The position numbers and the translations under genes are program-made. From Crocodylus rhombifer (lineage: Eukaryota > Chordata > Crocodylia > Crocodylidae): a stretch of 64,000 nt of DNA. The stretch is taken from positions 234,116-298,115 of the forward strand of contig JAVSML010020807.1 in NCBI GenBank assembly GCA_038503035.1, given 5' to 3'. The notes below the pieces were generated by a model. The model saw nothing but the letters and a program-made list of their open reading frames with translations, ran no database searches and was not told the DNA's origin. Shown here piece after piece: positions 1 through 11,885 of the stretch (its first letter is position 1; each line of letters begins with the position of its first letter).

Positions 1-185
1 TTCTATTCCATTTATTAGGAGCATAAACAGACTTAGCTTGGCACACAATCAGCTGATGGTCAATCCCAACTGCAGGATCACACCGGAGCTGCAATTCCAT
101 GCAGTCTTGGGTCTGGGACTGGTTCAAGTGTCCAGCAAAAGATGGATGGATCCTCCTCCCCACCATTGCTTTTTTGTGACTCATC
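1..185 (-). other. Possible terminal exon with poly(A) signal
   Basis: On the minus strand a pyrimidine-rich stretch ends in AG just above position 185. It is followed by 35 open codons to a TGA at 80-78. A canonical AATAAA (plus TTTATT at 11-16) lies about 60 bases beyond the stop, close to the window edge. This is the layout of a short last exon with a brief 3' UTR. The peptide is not one I recognise. It lies downstream of another candidate last exon at 2466-2522, so it would be an alternative 3' end, a different gene, or chance. The signal is short and there is no homology support. Confidence 0.25.
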
Positions 186-2465
186 CTCAAGGGTAAGATG
201 AAGGTGTGTTACAAAAGCACACATATTAATAGATTTTTAACACTCGAACTGGGGTGGAATAGAATTGTATTTAGATGTAAGCACAATTAGTAGATGTAAG
301 ACACCTAGGAGACTTAATAGATTATGGCTTTATGTTCACTACATTTCTAAAGTACACAGCATAATCCTTAACAAACACACCCTTATAGGTATTTCTGTCT
401 CTCTCTTAGTGGCTATGTGAAGACACCATGTAATAGCAGAAATCCCTTTGAAACTGCAGAGCTTGCCATGACACTAGACAGGTTTTGATTTATGAAGTAG
501 AAGTAACAAACCTAGACTAGAGACCAAGACTGCTGAACAGCACCTGGGATAGTAGCTCCTTCAATCCCTTTCATTAAAATAGTAACAGGTACTAGCCACA
601 AGCTTTATACACTTTCTGCTCATATCTCAGCTAAAGGAGAACTAAGGCTATGGCAACATGTTCATTTCTGGGACTACAGAATTTCTGAACAAATGGATCT
701 GCTATTTTTGCAGCTTTACAGAGAATCTAAACATATGGTCATTCACTTTTTATAACACTACCAATGCCCTTGTAGCACTACAAATACGTGTCTATATGCT
801 AAAAAGTTAGAAAAGATAACAGTTAAAACCTGTTTGAGAAAGGTTTAAAATTTTTCTTTGCATCAATCACCTGAAGGTTTTGTTCTGAAGCAGTAGCTGC
901 CACTGTCTCATAATTATTCTCTGGTATTTATCAAGCTGCCTACCAGTAAAATCTTGGAACGCCCAGTGCACTAGAAATAAGTAGATAGTGGTTTCATAGA
1001 TCATTGTGTTTGAGGTTTACATGAAGTAGACTCTCTCAATAGGGAAGTCCAGCATTCAGTATTCTCCACTTACTCTTGAATTCACCCAGAGATATACCAG
1101 TATAGTTAAATTGATATAACTTCCTTTCAAACACTATTATTCCAGAGCAAGAATGGCTTTTTTGTTTTAATCTTATATAACATTCTTCCCAACAAAGGGA
1201 CAGGGTGGCTTAAAGCAAGAGGACAGAGAAACTTATAAAACGTGTGCAACAAGAGAACAAAACTTAAAAGGAACTAAAATATGCATGTAAAACACAGACC
1301 CTGGAAACACAGTGATAAACCAAAACAAATCAAACAAGCTACTCTTACTATGGAATAAGAGTGTCCATGTGGTGGGTTACATTAATATAACTCATGGATA
1401 TCAAACTCACCCCTCCTCATGGGGACTGAATCAAGGCAATAGGGCTCCTGCAGGCCAGATACAGATGCAGCAGTGGCAGAGGCAGGACAAGCAGCACAGC
1501 AAGAGTTAATGTAGTCATCATTCTTCCCCACTACCAACAAATGACCCCAACAGGGCTCCAGCCCCCAGTTTTTAATGGTGGGTCTTATCCCCAAATTCTC
1601 AGCCCTTCTGGGAGCCCTGCAGGCTGAACAACATATAGCTTTGTGGGTTGAATCCAGCCTTCAGGTGGTATTTTTGACAGCCCCAATTTAACTGATACGA
1701 GAATTTAAATCTCTTAGTTAATACCTGAAAACCTTCCCTATGTCTCATACAAAAAGCTCTTTGATCTAAGTACCAAGGAATTCATAGTCCATTAGATATC
1801 AACTGGATAATTCTTAGTCACAACAATTAATACTTTGCTATATAAACAGACCCCAAAAAATCTACAGGGCTGTGTGCACACTTAGGTAATATTCAACAGG
1901 AGATGCAATCAGGTCTTTGGTAAAGAGCTAGACAGGATATGCCAGGAGACTCAGACTTCTGGTACACTTAAGTGCAATGCCTGGAAATTAAGGCCAGTTT
2001 TGGGATGCCATTGCAGCTCTTTATTCTGAGTTTCCTCTTTCATATGCAAGTTAAACACCTTTCCATTCATTGGATTTTCAGTCTTTTTGGCTGGAAATAA
2101 CATTTTCATTATTTTTAACTGTAATTGTAATAGGCAACAATTACATATGCCTTCTACAATTCCAACACCTTTCTTTTAGAAGTTGCTACATTTTTAATAT
2201 AGGTTAGTTCCAAACCTTTGCACTGGATTGGTTTTAAAATCTGGATATTTGCCTGTATTGTACTATCCATATAGCTGGGGTTTTTTATGGAGTTCCATTT
2301 CTTTTTTAAACTGTTTCCTTTTCAACTGCAAACCACTTGTGGGAAAACAAAAACAATCTCAGCCTCAGGTATCTCAGTACTAAGATGCACTTCCAAAAAG
2401 AACACCAGAACAAGAGTTATTTATTTTGCTAGAATACCAGAACCCTTTTTTAAAGCAAAAACAAC
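186..2465. other. AT-rich stretch, no gene recognised
   Basis: No ORF with family resemblance and no clear repeat family is visible. If the candidate last exon at 2466-2522 is real, the minus-strand 3' UTR starts here. An AATAAA on the minus strand (TTTATT near 2419-2424) would be a reasonable early poly(A) signal. Confidence 0.4.
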
Positions 2466-2522
2466 CTAATTTTTGTACAGCTTGCGTGCATCATATTCTA
2501 TACGCAACTGTTCAGAAGTCGA
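2466..2522 (-). CDS. Putative last coding exon of a minus-strand gene
   Basis: Reading the minus strand, a TTTCTTTCAG-type acceptor ends at 2523. It is followed by 18 open codons (STSEQLRIEYDARKLYKN) and a TAG at 2468-2466. The composition is polar and charged, as in the end of a helical or coiled-coil protein, and the acceptor has a good pyrimidine tract. The exon starts in phase 0, which matches the phase-0 donor of the candidate exon ending at 3056. I do not recognise the protein. A chance ORF remains possible because the exon is short, so comparison with related genomes is the deciding test. Confidence 0.4.
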   Translation of the reverse strand, partial: STSEQLRIEYDARKLYKN

Positions 2523-3055
2523 CTGAAAGAAATAGCCATTATTTTTTTCCTCTCACTAGTTTAGTGATGTTAATATCTGTGTATGTTCAGGTAAATATTA
2601 GTAAACAAAGAACTCCGCACTACAGCCCCTGCTCAAGTTCAGTGAACCATTAACGTCACTGGATGACTTATTCAGATGGCTACTTTAAGTTTCACGTTAC
2701 TTGCTTGCAATTGTCGAATGCAAAAAAGTTGCAGCACACAGCAAAAAAAAGGGGAAACTAATGTCCATTGTTGCATAATTCCTCTCCGAAAGCTCCATTT
2801 TTTAGCTAGAGGAAAAAATACACAGGGTCTAGTTTTTTCCTCTTTCCAAAAGTGAAATTTTCACTTAATTAAATGAAATATTTAGAAAACTGCTTCACGG
2901 AATTCTCTTTCTTACAAAATATTTCACTACGATGACATTAACTTAATGATGCTGCCTGTCTTTTTTCCTTCTACAATGATAAAAATGCCTCTATCAATCC
3001 AATTAAAAGGAACAGAGCAGATAGTATGTTTCCACTGAGTCAGTTCTGTACTCAC

Positions 3056-3094
3056 TTTATAGTAATTATTAGCCATTTCCCGGTCAAGAATGAT
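3056..3094 (-). CDS. Putative penultimate exon ending in a strong donor
   Basis: On the minus strand the frame ILDREMANNYYK runs into AAA|GTGAGT, a near-consensus 5' splice site with GT at 3055-3054. It ends in phase 0, compatible with the exon at 2466-2522. The upstream boundary is not clear: no AG follows the pyrimidine-rich stretch just upstream, and the sequence beyond 3100 is GC-rich repeat. The given upper end is therefore only the part with coding character. It could be a real exon whose acceptor has been altered by the neighbouring repeats, or a chance open frame. Confidence 0.28.
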
Positions 3095-3099
3095 GGGAG

Positions 3100-3600
3100 G
3101 GGCAGGCAGGAATGGAGCACTGCCACCCACCTCCCTGCACCATGGCTGCCTCCCAGGAACAGGGATGTGTGGGGAAAGCTTGCACACAGTGGCCACCGCC
3201 ACCATCCACGGTCTGGTGTGGTTGCTGCTCCACATCTAGTCATGAGCAACTCACCCCCCACACTCCGCGTCCGGCCCTGTGCACCCCACCTCCATACCCC
3301 ACTGCTCCGTGTCCAGCCCTGCGCCAACCCCCACCCCCACACCTCCAACATCCAGGCCTGCAGCCCCTCCCGCCACTCTGTGTCTGGCCCCATGCCCAGA
3401 GGCAGATTAATGTGTACTGTGGGGCCTGGGCAAACACAAAATTGGATGCTTGCGCCCCCCCATGGGAGCTGGGCTGCAGGGAGTGAGGGGCGGGGCCCCA
3501 TCTTCCCCTCCTGGTGCTGGTAGGGGAGGCTGGGGGTACCCTGCCAGGCTGAGAGGGCACATGCCGCCTCTTCTCCTTGCTCCCTGCCCCACCCCCATCC
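3100..3600. repeat. GC-rich low-complexity block
   Basis: A C-rich, Pro/His/Cys-like sequence is open in several frames on both strands at once. That is the signature of biased composition and not of coding. It leads into the CA-rich tandem repeat that follows. No repeat family is recognised. Confidence 0.5.
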
Positions 3601-4290
3601 TGCTATGTCCTAACATACACGCACACAGGCACGCACACACAAGTGTGCACATGGACAGGCACATACTACTCTCACTCACTCTCTGCAAAGGACACAGACA
3701 CAAACACACTCCCTCCTGCCGTGAACACAGACACATGCATGCACACCACAGGCGACTGATCCCCCCACAACCGATCGCCAAGCCAGCAGCAAAACCAGAA
3801 GTGCATTTCTGGTTTCACTAATGGTGCTTCCCCACTTCCAGGGGCCAATCTCAGGGGGGCACATCCCCCCCGCCCCCGTGCCTGCCCTACACATTGCCTA
3901 TGACACACACTCATGCATGCACACACACTGACACGCACGGACAGACATGCATGCACACATGCAGACAGGCACACACTGTACTCACTCACTCTCTGCACAT
4001 GGACGCAGACACAAACACACGCTCCCTTCTGCCATGAACAGACACACGCACGCACACATGCACTGACACATGCATGCATATGCAGACAGGAGCACACTCT
4101 TCTCACTCACTCTCTGCACATGGACACAGACACAAACACACTCTCCCTCCTGCCATGAACACAGATGCATGCATGCACATGCACACACATACACATACAG
4201 ACACATGCAGATGGGCATGCACTGTACTCACTCACTCTGCACATGGACACACAGAGACAAACACAGTCTGCCTGCCATGAACACTCCCCC
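3600..4290. repeat. CA-rich minisatellite, period about 125 bp
   Basis: Four diverged units share the order 'tactcactcactctctgcacatggac' (in pieces), 'acagacacaaacacac', 'cctcctgccatgaacacag', then a run of CACA and CATGCATG. Units start near 3655, 3965, 4090 and 4215. The spacing between the last three is about 125 bp. A roughly 200-bp unrelated segment sits between the first and second units (about 3760-3950). The overlapping ORFs here only reflect the lack of TA-type stops in CA-rich DNA. Confidence 0.75.
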
Positions 4291-4296
4291 ACCCCA

Positions 4297-4745
4297 CCCT
4301 GATGGCCCTCACTGCTGACCCGCAACCCCCACTCTGTTCCCGTCCCTGCTGGTACCCTCCACTCTTGACCCACAGCTCCCTGGCGCTGCCAGTGCCCCCC
4401 GCACTCCCAACCCAGTCCCCACCCCACCCCAGTGCCCAACACTCCCAAGCCACAGCCCCCCCAGCCCTGCAACTGTCCCTCACTCCCAACCCACTGACCC
4501 CAGCCCTGCCAGTGCCCCTCACTCAGCAAACTGCAGTATCCTGCCCCCCAGGGCCCTGATGGTGCCCCTCACTCCTGACCAGCAGCCCTGCACCCCCCAC
4601 CCCAGCGGGTGCCCTTCACTCCCGATCTGCAGCCCCCTGGCACTGCCTATGCCCCCTGTAGTCCCAACCCAAAGTTCCCTGCCCCCAGCCCGGTGCCCCT
4701 CACTCCCAACCCACAGCCCCCTGCCCTGCTGGGGGGGCTCCAGCT
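4297..4745. repeat. C-rich VNTR-like tandem repeat
   Basis: The motif 'gtgcccctcactcc(c/t)(g/a)ac' followed by 'c(c/a)gcagccccctg' recurs about every 60-75 bp through this block, with variable unit length. It directly abuts the CA-rich minisatellite. It has no coding meaning that I can support. Confidence 0.7.
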
Positions 4746-5280
4746 GTGCCTGTCCTGGCCAGGCCGGAGCCTGGTGGCTCCAATTCATGTAGGCAGCAGT
4801 GGAGCATGTCCTGCCCCAGCACAGGCTAAGGGAAGAGAAGGACAGGCTTGTGGGCCCCTGCCCTGGGATAGGGCTGCAGTGTGCCGCGGGCAGCCTGGTC
4901 ACAGGCCCCTCCCTCTCATCCCCCCCGAGCGGCTCCCGCCTGCTCAGCCCCTCTGAGCTCCTGCCTGGAGAACAGGCAATCCTCCCTGATGCAGCCCCTG
5001 CTCGTCCCGACTCTGCTCAAATGTCCAGGACTTTGCTGTGCTCTGGGAGTGGGAGAGGGGGAGGTGATTGGAGGCAGCAGGAGCCCCACACGGGTCTGTG
5101 CTTCCGCAGCTGCAGGCAGGCTCATGTGTGCTCTCCACTGCCTCCAGTCACCCTCTCCCGGTTCCCACCCCCGGAGCAAAGGGAGATCCTGGACAACCCC
5201 TGGGCCCAGCCTGCCCCTTATTGGCTCCCTCCCACCCCCCCGTCTGCCTGCCCCTAAGGCTGTGGGCGGCACATGCACAG
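4746..5280. other. GC-rich sequence, no gene recognised
   Basis: High-GC sequence with overlapping open frames on both strands and no motif. It may be the tail of the tandem block or part of an unidentified repeat. It ends abruptly at AT-rich sequence near 5310. Confidence 0.35.
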
Positions 5281-5369
5281 TTGGCCCAGAGAGTTACAGA
5301 CAGACAGACACAAGTAGTACCACTTTTATTATATTAGAATATCTAGCCCATGTACCTCCATTTTACTAA

Positions 5370-5475
5370 GGCAGACAAGGTTCTTTCAGTGAATCCGATC
5401 TTTTATTAGACCAATTCAAATAGCTGGAAAAATTCTTCTTAGCAAGTTTTTGGGCACAAACACCCTTTGTCAAAT
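5370..5475. repeat. Dispersed repeat, copy 1
   Basis: This segment, with landmarks 'ttattagaccaa', 'agcaag' and 'gggcacaaacaccctt', aligns over about 100 bp with 58310-58425, which has 'ttattagactaa', 'tgcaagctttt' and 'ggacacaagcacccttcttc'. Two diverged copies 53 kb apart mark an interspersed family. I do not know its class with certainty. Similar sequence is associated with Penelope-like elements in other vertebrates, but that is from memory and unverified. Confidence 0.6.
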
Positions 5476-5499
5476 AAGCATGTCTTCTGGGAGTAGACG

Positions 5500-5667
5500 A
5501 AAAGCCTTTCTAAAGTCCACTGCATTCCCTTCATCTACCCAACTAGTTACTTTATTAAAGAATAAGGTCAAGTTGGTTTGACATGATTTGGCCTTAACAA
5601 ATCCATGCTGGCTGCTAGCAATCAACATATTTGCAAGCTGATTCCTTGTTAGCTTGCTTCAGTAAGT
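5500..5667 (-). mobile_element. CR1-type LINE reverse transcriptase fragment
   Basis: On the minus strand the sequence translates to the conserved non-LTR reverse transcriptase segment around QHGFVKAKSCQTNL, then FFNKVTSWVDEGNAVD and DFRKAF. A few residues normally found between the last two are missing. This is the middle palm region of a CR1/L3-type ORF2, truncated at both ends. It abuts the dispersed repeat at 5370-5475. Confidence 0.75.
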
Positions 5668-5727
5668 ACTCAGCCCAGCAAAAAAGGCTAGGTCCCAGCA
5701 GATAGCCTAAACATCAGGATCATGATC

Positions 5728-7141
5728 TGTAACCCGGCTACACCCAAGGGTGTGCCCTATTCTCAGTTGAATGGGATGGGTAGGCAGGAGGGGGTGCTGT
5801 GAGGGGGGTGCAAGAATTTCAAGCAGATCCCTCTTTCCTTTACAGAGTTAGCTCAAGCCCAAAGTTCTTAACTAGATACAATTTATTAAGTTATAATATA
5901 CATATACATAAAACTAAATATCATATACATATATTTACATGGAGAACATTAACCATTAACCAAGGTCAAACCCTAAATTTACAACCCTATTTACAACATT
6001 ACAATACAACATTTCGATTACAAAATATAAGGTGCAAACATGAACAATCTTAATAACATCTATTCCTCAATATAGTCCATGACCCATGACAAGAGACAGT
6101 CCTCCTTCCAATGGGGCCCCTTGCGGGGTGTCAAGGAAGTACCAGGGGCCCTCCCCTCAGGGCCTTGATTAGGCAAGGGGCTGCTCACCCAGCCCCTTCT
6201 CTGGGTTTGCCCTCCCCAAACATCTTTCCCTTGTGGGACCCAAGGGCCCAATGACTCACGCTCCCTCAGGTGGCAATGGTCAGGGTGCAGCTTGATGGGT
6301 TCTCCTCTGCTGGAGCGCCTCTCCAGGCCTCTCCTCCACTGCTGGGCTCCTCCCCACCCTGTACCCCGCTTTGGGCACCGAGGGCTCAGCTTCTCTCGGC
6401 TGTTACACCAGTGCTGCTGGCTCCTGGGTGCTGAGCCTCATGCTGCAGCACTACCATTTCCCCGTGCCCCAGCTCGGCACTGAGGGCTCTCTTAGCACAG
6501 GCCTTAGCTTCAGGCTCCGGCCAGCTGCCCTCACTCTAGGTGGCTAACCCAAGCAGCCTCTGCTGCTTCCTGGCTCACAAGGCTCAGGCCTGTGTGCCAA
6601 CCTGCATGCCGTGGGACCTGACTGCTTGCCAGAAGATGGGGCCTGAGCTGTCACTGCAGCCCCAAGGTCCCTGCCCTGTGCTCTGCTCCACAGACTGTGG
6701 CCTGCTGGCCCTCAAGCTGGCTCGAGTCACTGCTTATGGCTCTCAAAGCCTGGGCTCCATGCATCAAACCGCACACCGTGATGGACCCGAGCAGTCTCGC
6801 ACCACTCCCAGGGCCAGGTCTCTGCACACAGTCCCTGTGTGCTGTCAACAGCTTGAGCACCGCTCCCAAGGCTGCTCCTCCAGTGGCAGCTTCAGGAGCC
6901 TTGGGCCTATTGCCCACTGGGGGAGAGCTCCCCAGCTTTTCTTGGCTCTGCTCCTCTTGAGTCTCTCGCCGCACCTGCCCCTCGTCCTGGGCACACAGCT
7001 CCTTTTATATGCTCCAGGGCTCCGCCCCTGAAGTCTTACAGACCTGACAGTTTACAGTCTTCAAATAGGGCTCCACCAATCAAAACAGCAGGATGTCAAG
7101 CCTGGGACTTAACCCAAGCTCTGAAAGTTGAGCCTGCTACA
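5728..7141 (-). mobile_element. Probable solo LTR, about 1.4 kb
   Basis: On the minus strand the block starts TGTAGCAGG and ends GGGTTACA, the TG...CA ends of an LTR. Inside, in the right order, are a TATA box (ATATAAAA, plus 7003-7010), GC-rich transcribed sequence and an AATAAA (plus TTTATT 5882-5887) about 150 bp from the end. No gag or pol sequence flanks it, so it is probably solo. Only 3 bp (ATC) are shared by the flanks, so the ends are not confirmed by a target duplication. The ORFs inside are not coding. Confidence 0.6.
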
Positions 7142-7597
7142 ATCCAATGCATTTCTTGCCCATCAGCCTCCCTGCTTAACCATAAATCTCACAGATGCCA
7201 ACCTACTATGGTTGGCAGAGCTCAGTCTAGGGAACTAAAGAGGGCCAAGAACTGAAAAACATATCTAGGCTTGTGCACCACATGGGCTGCACATGCAATG
7301 GATCTTAAGGAAATCTTAAGCCTTAAAATCCTATCTGAATGCTGAACAAAAGGCCTTGTAGAGGCCTAGGAACTAATATAAATCCAATAAAGGAAAGAGC
7401 AGAGCTTTTAAACCTGCAAGAACATATTAGTAATGGTAGCCCTCTTTAAAGTGGCAGCTGAGCCAATCTTACTGATCACTTGCAACAAAAATTCAGATTG
7501 CTAATTCAATGATGTATAAAGTCATCAAACACCAGAACAATATGCATCACAGAACAGATTACCCTATAATACAGTACTCTATTTATACTCAGGCTAA

Positions 7598-7770
7598 GTA
7601 CAGACAGTCAAAAAGCCCAAAGCAGGTTACTCTAAGCTGCAAAGATTGAACCAATAAGCAAATAAACAGACATTTACTTTTGATTCAGGTAATGTGCAGT
7701 GACTCAAGCCAGAACCCAGGGGCCACTAGAGCATGGCTCTCTGGCATGTAGCCAGCATGGGTTGTGTGTT
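7598..7770. repeat. Fragment of the same family as 31436-32398
   Basis: The segment opens with 'ggctaagtacag'. It then carries 'ctctaagctgc', 'attgaaccaataagc' and 'cccaggggccactagag', matching in order 31438-31600. It is a diverged, shorter member of that dispersed family. Its right end is not clear. Confidence 0.5.
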
Positions 7771-9418
7771 CACTTCCTCTTCCTGCTGCCCCTGAGGTTA
7801 TGAAGTAACTGGCTGGGTTGATATCACAACAGAGTTGTCTTTGAGGTGACTTAAACAGGTATGGTGCACTGATTTAGTTCTTTGTAATGTGAAAGAACAA
7901 ACTGAAGTGATGGTAGGGACTCAAACTTGCTGGGTTGATTTCACGGCAGAAGCCTTTGGGCATACTTCCCTAACACTCAAACCTATTAGACTGACAGCAG
8001 TTCTTAGGCTTCTGTAAAGTCACAAGCTTAGCATGCAGATCCATTGTATGTGCAGCCTGTGTACTGAAACCCAGCCTTGTGCAGTTCTTGACTCACTTTC
8101 TTCAGTCCCCTGGGTCAAGCACTGCAATTATGTCAGACTGGAGCCTGTGAGATTTCTGGTTCAGTAGGAAGATTCTAACTGGCAAGAAACTGATCCTGCT
8201 CCCCTTCCTGAAACTTCTTGTTTCAGTGATGTTCAGATTTCTTAGCTATGACCTGCAGGGTTGCAAGTATGATAGAAGATTGTGTGAGGCAGAATTCATG
8301 CATCTAGTGTTCAGACAGAGGCGTTGGAAGAACTGTGAGTCAAGATGCCTAGAACCTTGCAAGGCATCTGATAAAGCAACAGAGACTCTCATTATACTCT
8401 GCATTACAATAATAGAATGTTTTATTTTATTTTTTCTTTACAGGTGTTGAAAAAACCTTGAGGCATGCCAGTATACAAAGAATTGGGCGCAAATTCTAAA
8501 GGATGATGATGATTAGTTCTTTCCTTGACAGCCTCACTCCATCATCTTACTCTTGATTTTATCAATTCTTTCTGGAGAGGAAAAAAAGTTTCCTCAACTG
8601 GAAAGCCGGTTTATATTTAAGAGGTCTAATGTGTGTGAGGGTTGGTGTGCTGGTACATCAGGGGAAAGCATATGGGGTTGCCTACACTGATCATTGGGCG
8701 ATACTCTAAAACCAATTAATATAGTCCCTGGTTACTTCTCCCTTACTTCTGGGAGATGCTGTAATCAAGGGGAGTTCCAAGTGCTATTGTTCCATTGGAA
8801 GCATGCTCCTAGGTAGCTGTGGGATGTCTGGAGCTGCATTTCAGGTGTTTAGGTCATCAAGGCGTATAGTTTTGGCTTCCTGCAGATCTAAGGGGTTCGT
8901 AGGACTTTTCAGCTGGGGACCAATCTTTCCATTCCATCCCTTCCCTTGTAGGAAGAGAATTCCCTCCACCCATTTTTTGTGCGCAGAAGGGGACAATAGG
9001 AGACATAAATTCTCCACCACAGTCTGGAAATTAAATAGACCTACCAGTGACCTGGGGATTGCTTCTAATGTTGGATGTATGGGCAGGCATCACTATCTAT
9101 CCTCAAGCTCAGCAGGGAAATTTTCAGGACACCTGGAGATGCACGTCTACCTGGCCAAGAGTAGAATGCAGCCTAATGAGTAAAAATAATGATGAAGTCC
9201 ATAATTGCTCCACTGACTGCTAATATCAGCAGTTCCCAGAGGTAAGCACGTAGATAAGATGATGCCTATATTGTCCAATGGACTGGGCCAGGGACTGACA
9301 AAAGACAGGGATTGTGTCCTCAGCTGGTTCTTTCTCTCTTTGACCTAGAATAGTTTGTTTTGTGCATTCTCAAAAATGCTTAACAGTTAAATTTGGTGCT
9401 AATTCTCTCTCTCTCAGG
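7771..9418. other. Unique-looking stretch with one possible exon
   Basis: Apart from the candidate exon at 8538-8571 I see no supported gene. A 126-codon plus-strand frame at 8803-9183 has no recognisable motif and is probably chance. A CT-rich tract lies at 9400-9417, next to the CR1 tail. Confidence 0.4.
8538..8571 (-). CDS. Putative small internal exon (minus strand)
   Basis: The minus strand shows an excellent acceptor (CTTTTTTTCCTCTCCAG) ending at 8572. It is followed by a short open segment, RIDKIKSKMM, and two alternative donors: GTAAGA after 8551, or GTGAGG after 8538. The phase at its start (two bases completing a codon) fits the one-base overhang of the candidate exon at 31094-31126. 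The peptide is charged and helix-like. The exon is only 34 bp, so support comes mostly from the splice signals. Protein not recognised. Confidence 0.35.
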
Positions 9419-10372
9419 TTCATAGGATCATAGGAAAGTAGGACTGGAAGGAACCTTACAAGGTCATGTGATTCAGCCCCCTACTCAAGTCAGGATCATT
9501 CCTGACTGAACCATCCCAGCCAAGTATCTGCCTAACTTGCTCTTGAAGATTTCCAAGCATGGAGATTTCACAACTTATCTAGGTTGCCTGTTCCAAAACT
9601 TGAGCACTCTCATAGCCAGAAAGTTCCTTCTAACCTTCAAGCTAAATTTCCCCTTCCGCAGCTTGAGGTCATTGCTCCTGCTCCTGTAGGCACAAAGAAA
9701 AGCCCATCTCTAGCCTCTGTGTTATTGCCCTTCAGGTATAAATAACCCTAGGTCTTTCGGCCTTTCTTCTTAAATGTTGTCTCCAGGCCCCTAACCATTT
9801 TTGTTGCTCTGCACCAGACTCTCCAATGTTTCCACATCCTTCTTGAAGTGTGGGGCCCAAACTGATATATAGTACTTCAGGTGAAGTTTCACCAGTGCTG
9901 AATAAAGAGGAAGAATTACTTCCCTTGATTTGCATGTGACACTCCTGTTAATACAACCTAAGATGTTATTGGGTTTTGTTTTGTTTTTTTTCCTCAACAG
10001 AGCAGTTTTGGCTCATATTCAGCTTATGGTCCACTGTAACCCCAGGTCCTTCTCTGCACTACTGCAAACCAAGCCATTCATTACCCAGTCTGTATTTGTG
10101 CATGCAATTAGTCTGTTCCAAGTGCAGAACTTTGCACTTGTCCTTGTTGAATCTCATTTGGTTGATTGTGGACCATTTGGCCAGTCTATCCAGGTTGTAC
10201 TGGATCCTAGCCCAGCCCTTTTGAGTGTCCAGAGTTCCACTCAACTTGGTGTTATCTGCAAATTTGCTAATTGCACAGTGATCATCCAAATTCATTGCTG
10301 AAGATGCTGAACAATAGAGGACCCATGGCAGACCCCTGGTGAGCCCCACTTGATATTCCCTCCCCCCCAAAA
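9419..10372 (-). mobile_element. CR1 LINE, 5'-truncated and broken
   Basis: Minus-strand CR1. The right part encodes the reverse transcriptase palm ending, with KFADNTKL where the active site FADD is expected (second Asp replaced by Asn). It continues with DKCKVLHL, then the LPLYSALVK...YISVWAPHFKKDVETLE segment in another frame, and reaches the 3' UTR with a 'catag' tail at 9419-9440. Frame changes between the segments show it is dead. It is clearly older than the copy at 27080-28680. Confidence 0.85.
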
Positions 10373-11311
10373 AATAGAGGACTACTCGTACAATGATTCA
10401 ACCATTATGTACATTCACGAATGCTCGAGAGGTTAAAACTGGTGCTGTTACCAAGTACTGTCCTTGGGGTGAGAGGAGCTGGGTTGTGTGGGGCTTGACC
10501 TCACTGGGAACTGTGGCAGCGGCCAGGGCGCATTTTCCCTGTCCTCACACCTGCTCCTGTCCTGGAAGGGAACACCCAGATGGAGCCAGCAGGGAGGGGA
10601 AATACACCAGCCAGCTGCAGCACTGCTGTGGTCCTGAGGTTAAGTGCAGACCCCATGCAGCTCAGCCAGGCTGGGCAGGAACTCCCTTCAACCCCCAGCA
10701 ACAGGTAGGGGAGAGAGGAATGTAATGGCAGGGGAGGGGGTGTGCCTTTGAGAACAAAGGAGAAGAGAGTGGAGAATGCTTATCTTTTTGAAGACTTAAG
10801 TCCCAAAAAGACTTCTGCTGCTTCAGTGGCATAGCAAAAAAGAGGGGTGTGGCTGCACTATTGCACTACCTTTGGATCCACGCCTGATTATATTGCTATC
10901 ATTTTTCCCATTCATGAATACTCAGAGTTAAAACTGGTGGCACTTAATGTGAGTATTAATGTAATGTTTTCTTGCCTGTGAAAGGGGTGGGTTGGGGGAG
11001 TACAGTTCATAGCACACAATACCAACAATATCGTATCACACTTCAGATAATCAGGTACTACCTTTAACCACCATGATCCAGCCATATCTTTCAGACTTGC
11101 AAAATAACCCATTTCTCTAAATGGACATTTACAAAATCATTAGTGTATTGTGAGTGCAAGGAAATAATATACTTCTTATAAGGAAGCCTACTGTGAATAT
11201 GCTGTGTTGAGGATATTCATAATTCTCATGCATAAATAAGGGATACTGATCTTGCCTTCGAAGCAGAGAAGTGGGGAAAGGAACAATGACAATAACAACG
11301 ATACCGACTAT
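10373..11311. other. Non-coding stretch with a short internal duplication
   Basis: 'cattcacgaatgctc...gttaaaactggtg' near 10410-10445 is repeated as 'cattcatgaatactcagagttaaaactggtgg' near 10910-10942. The sequence between is partly GC-rich (10450-10720). No gene or family is recognised. Confidence 0.4.
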
Positions 11312-11885
11312 GGCAGGGCACTGTTTGTGCCTGCCACTTTAAGGGCCTAAGCCTAGCAGCCAGCAGGTGCCTGATTAGGGCAGGACTTCAGATTCAGGTC
11401 TGCCTATATAGACAGGGTATTTTGCTACTGACAGGCAGGCAACAACATTGCCTGGCTGCAAGGAACATCCTCGAGGTAAGGGCAGGAGCTATAGGGGATG
11501 GATTGGAGGCTCCTGGTCCTGGACATGACCTAAAACCGCACCCTACCAAGAGTGGGTGGCTTGGTGGGGCTCTCACTGGTGCGGGAGCCCCCAGGAAATG
11601 CCAGGCCAGTTACCACCCTGGTAAAAGGTGGGTCAGGTGCCTTAACCCAGCTCCCACCTTTGGGTGGTCTGGGTGACACCAGAGGTAGTGGGGCCAGGCA
11701 CAGCTGTGGCCACCTGAGCCCTATGGGTTACAAGACCCTGAGGAGGAAGAGTGGGGACCAGGCATGGCTACGACCACCTGAGCCCACCGGGGAGGAAAGC
11801 CCTGTGGCCCCCAGTGAAGGGGGCAGAGGTGTGGAGCCTCGAGTGAAGGGGGAAAAAGAATCAGAGGGCTGAGGACCCGTTACAG
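11312..11885 (+). mobile_element. LTR-like segment
   Basis: A TATA-like box (CTATATAGAC, about 11404-11413) is followed by a GC-rich transcribed-type region containing a strong splice donor (GAG|GTAAGG, near 11475). A TG start ('tggcagggcactg', 11312) and a TTACA end (near 11885) bracket it. The layout resembles the LTR at 46649-47713, but there is no AATAAA or matching target duplication. It could instead be another repeat or a promoter remnant. Confidence 0.35.

Noticed and set aside
3052..3560. Several overlapping ORFs of 100-165 codons on both strands
   Set aside because: All reflect GC-rich low-complexity DNA. Simultaneous openness in several frames and the absence of motifs argue against coding.
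3600..4290. CRISPR-like spaced repeats
   Set aside because: Units are diverged, CA-rich and in vertebrate DNA. There are no uniform direct repeats or unique spacers of fixed length.
8803..9183. 126-codon plus-strand ORF
   Set aside because: No motif, no splice or promoter context, and composition like its surroundings.
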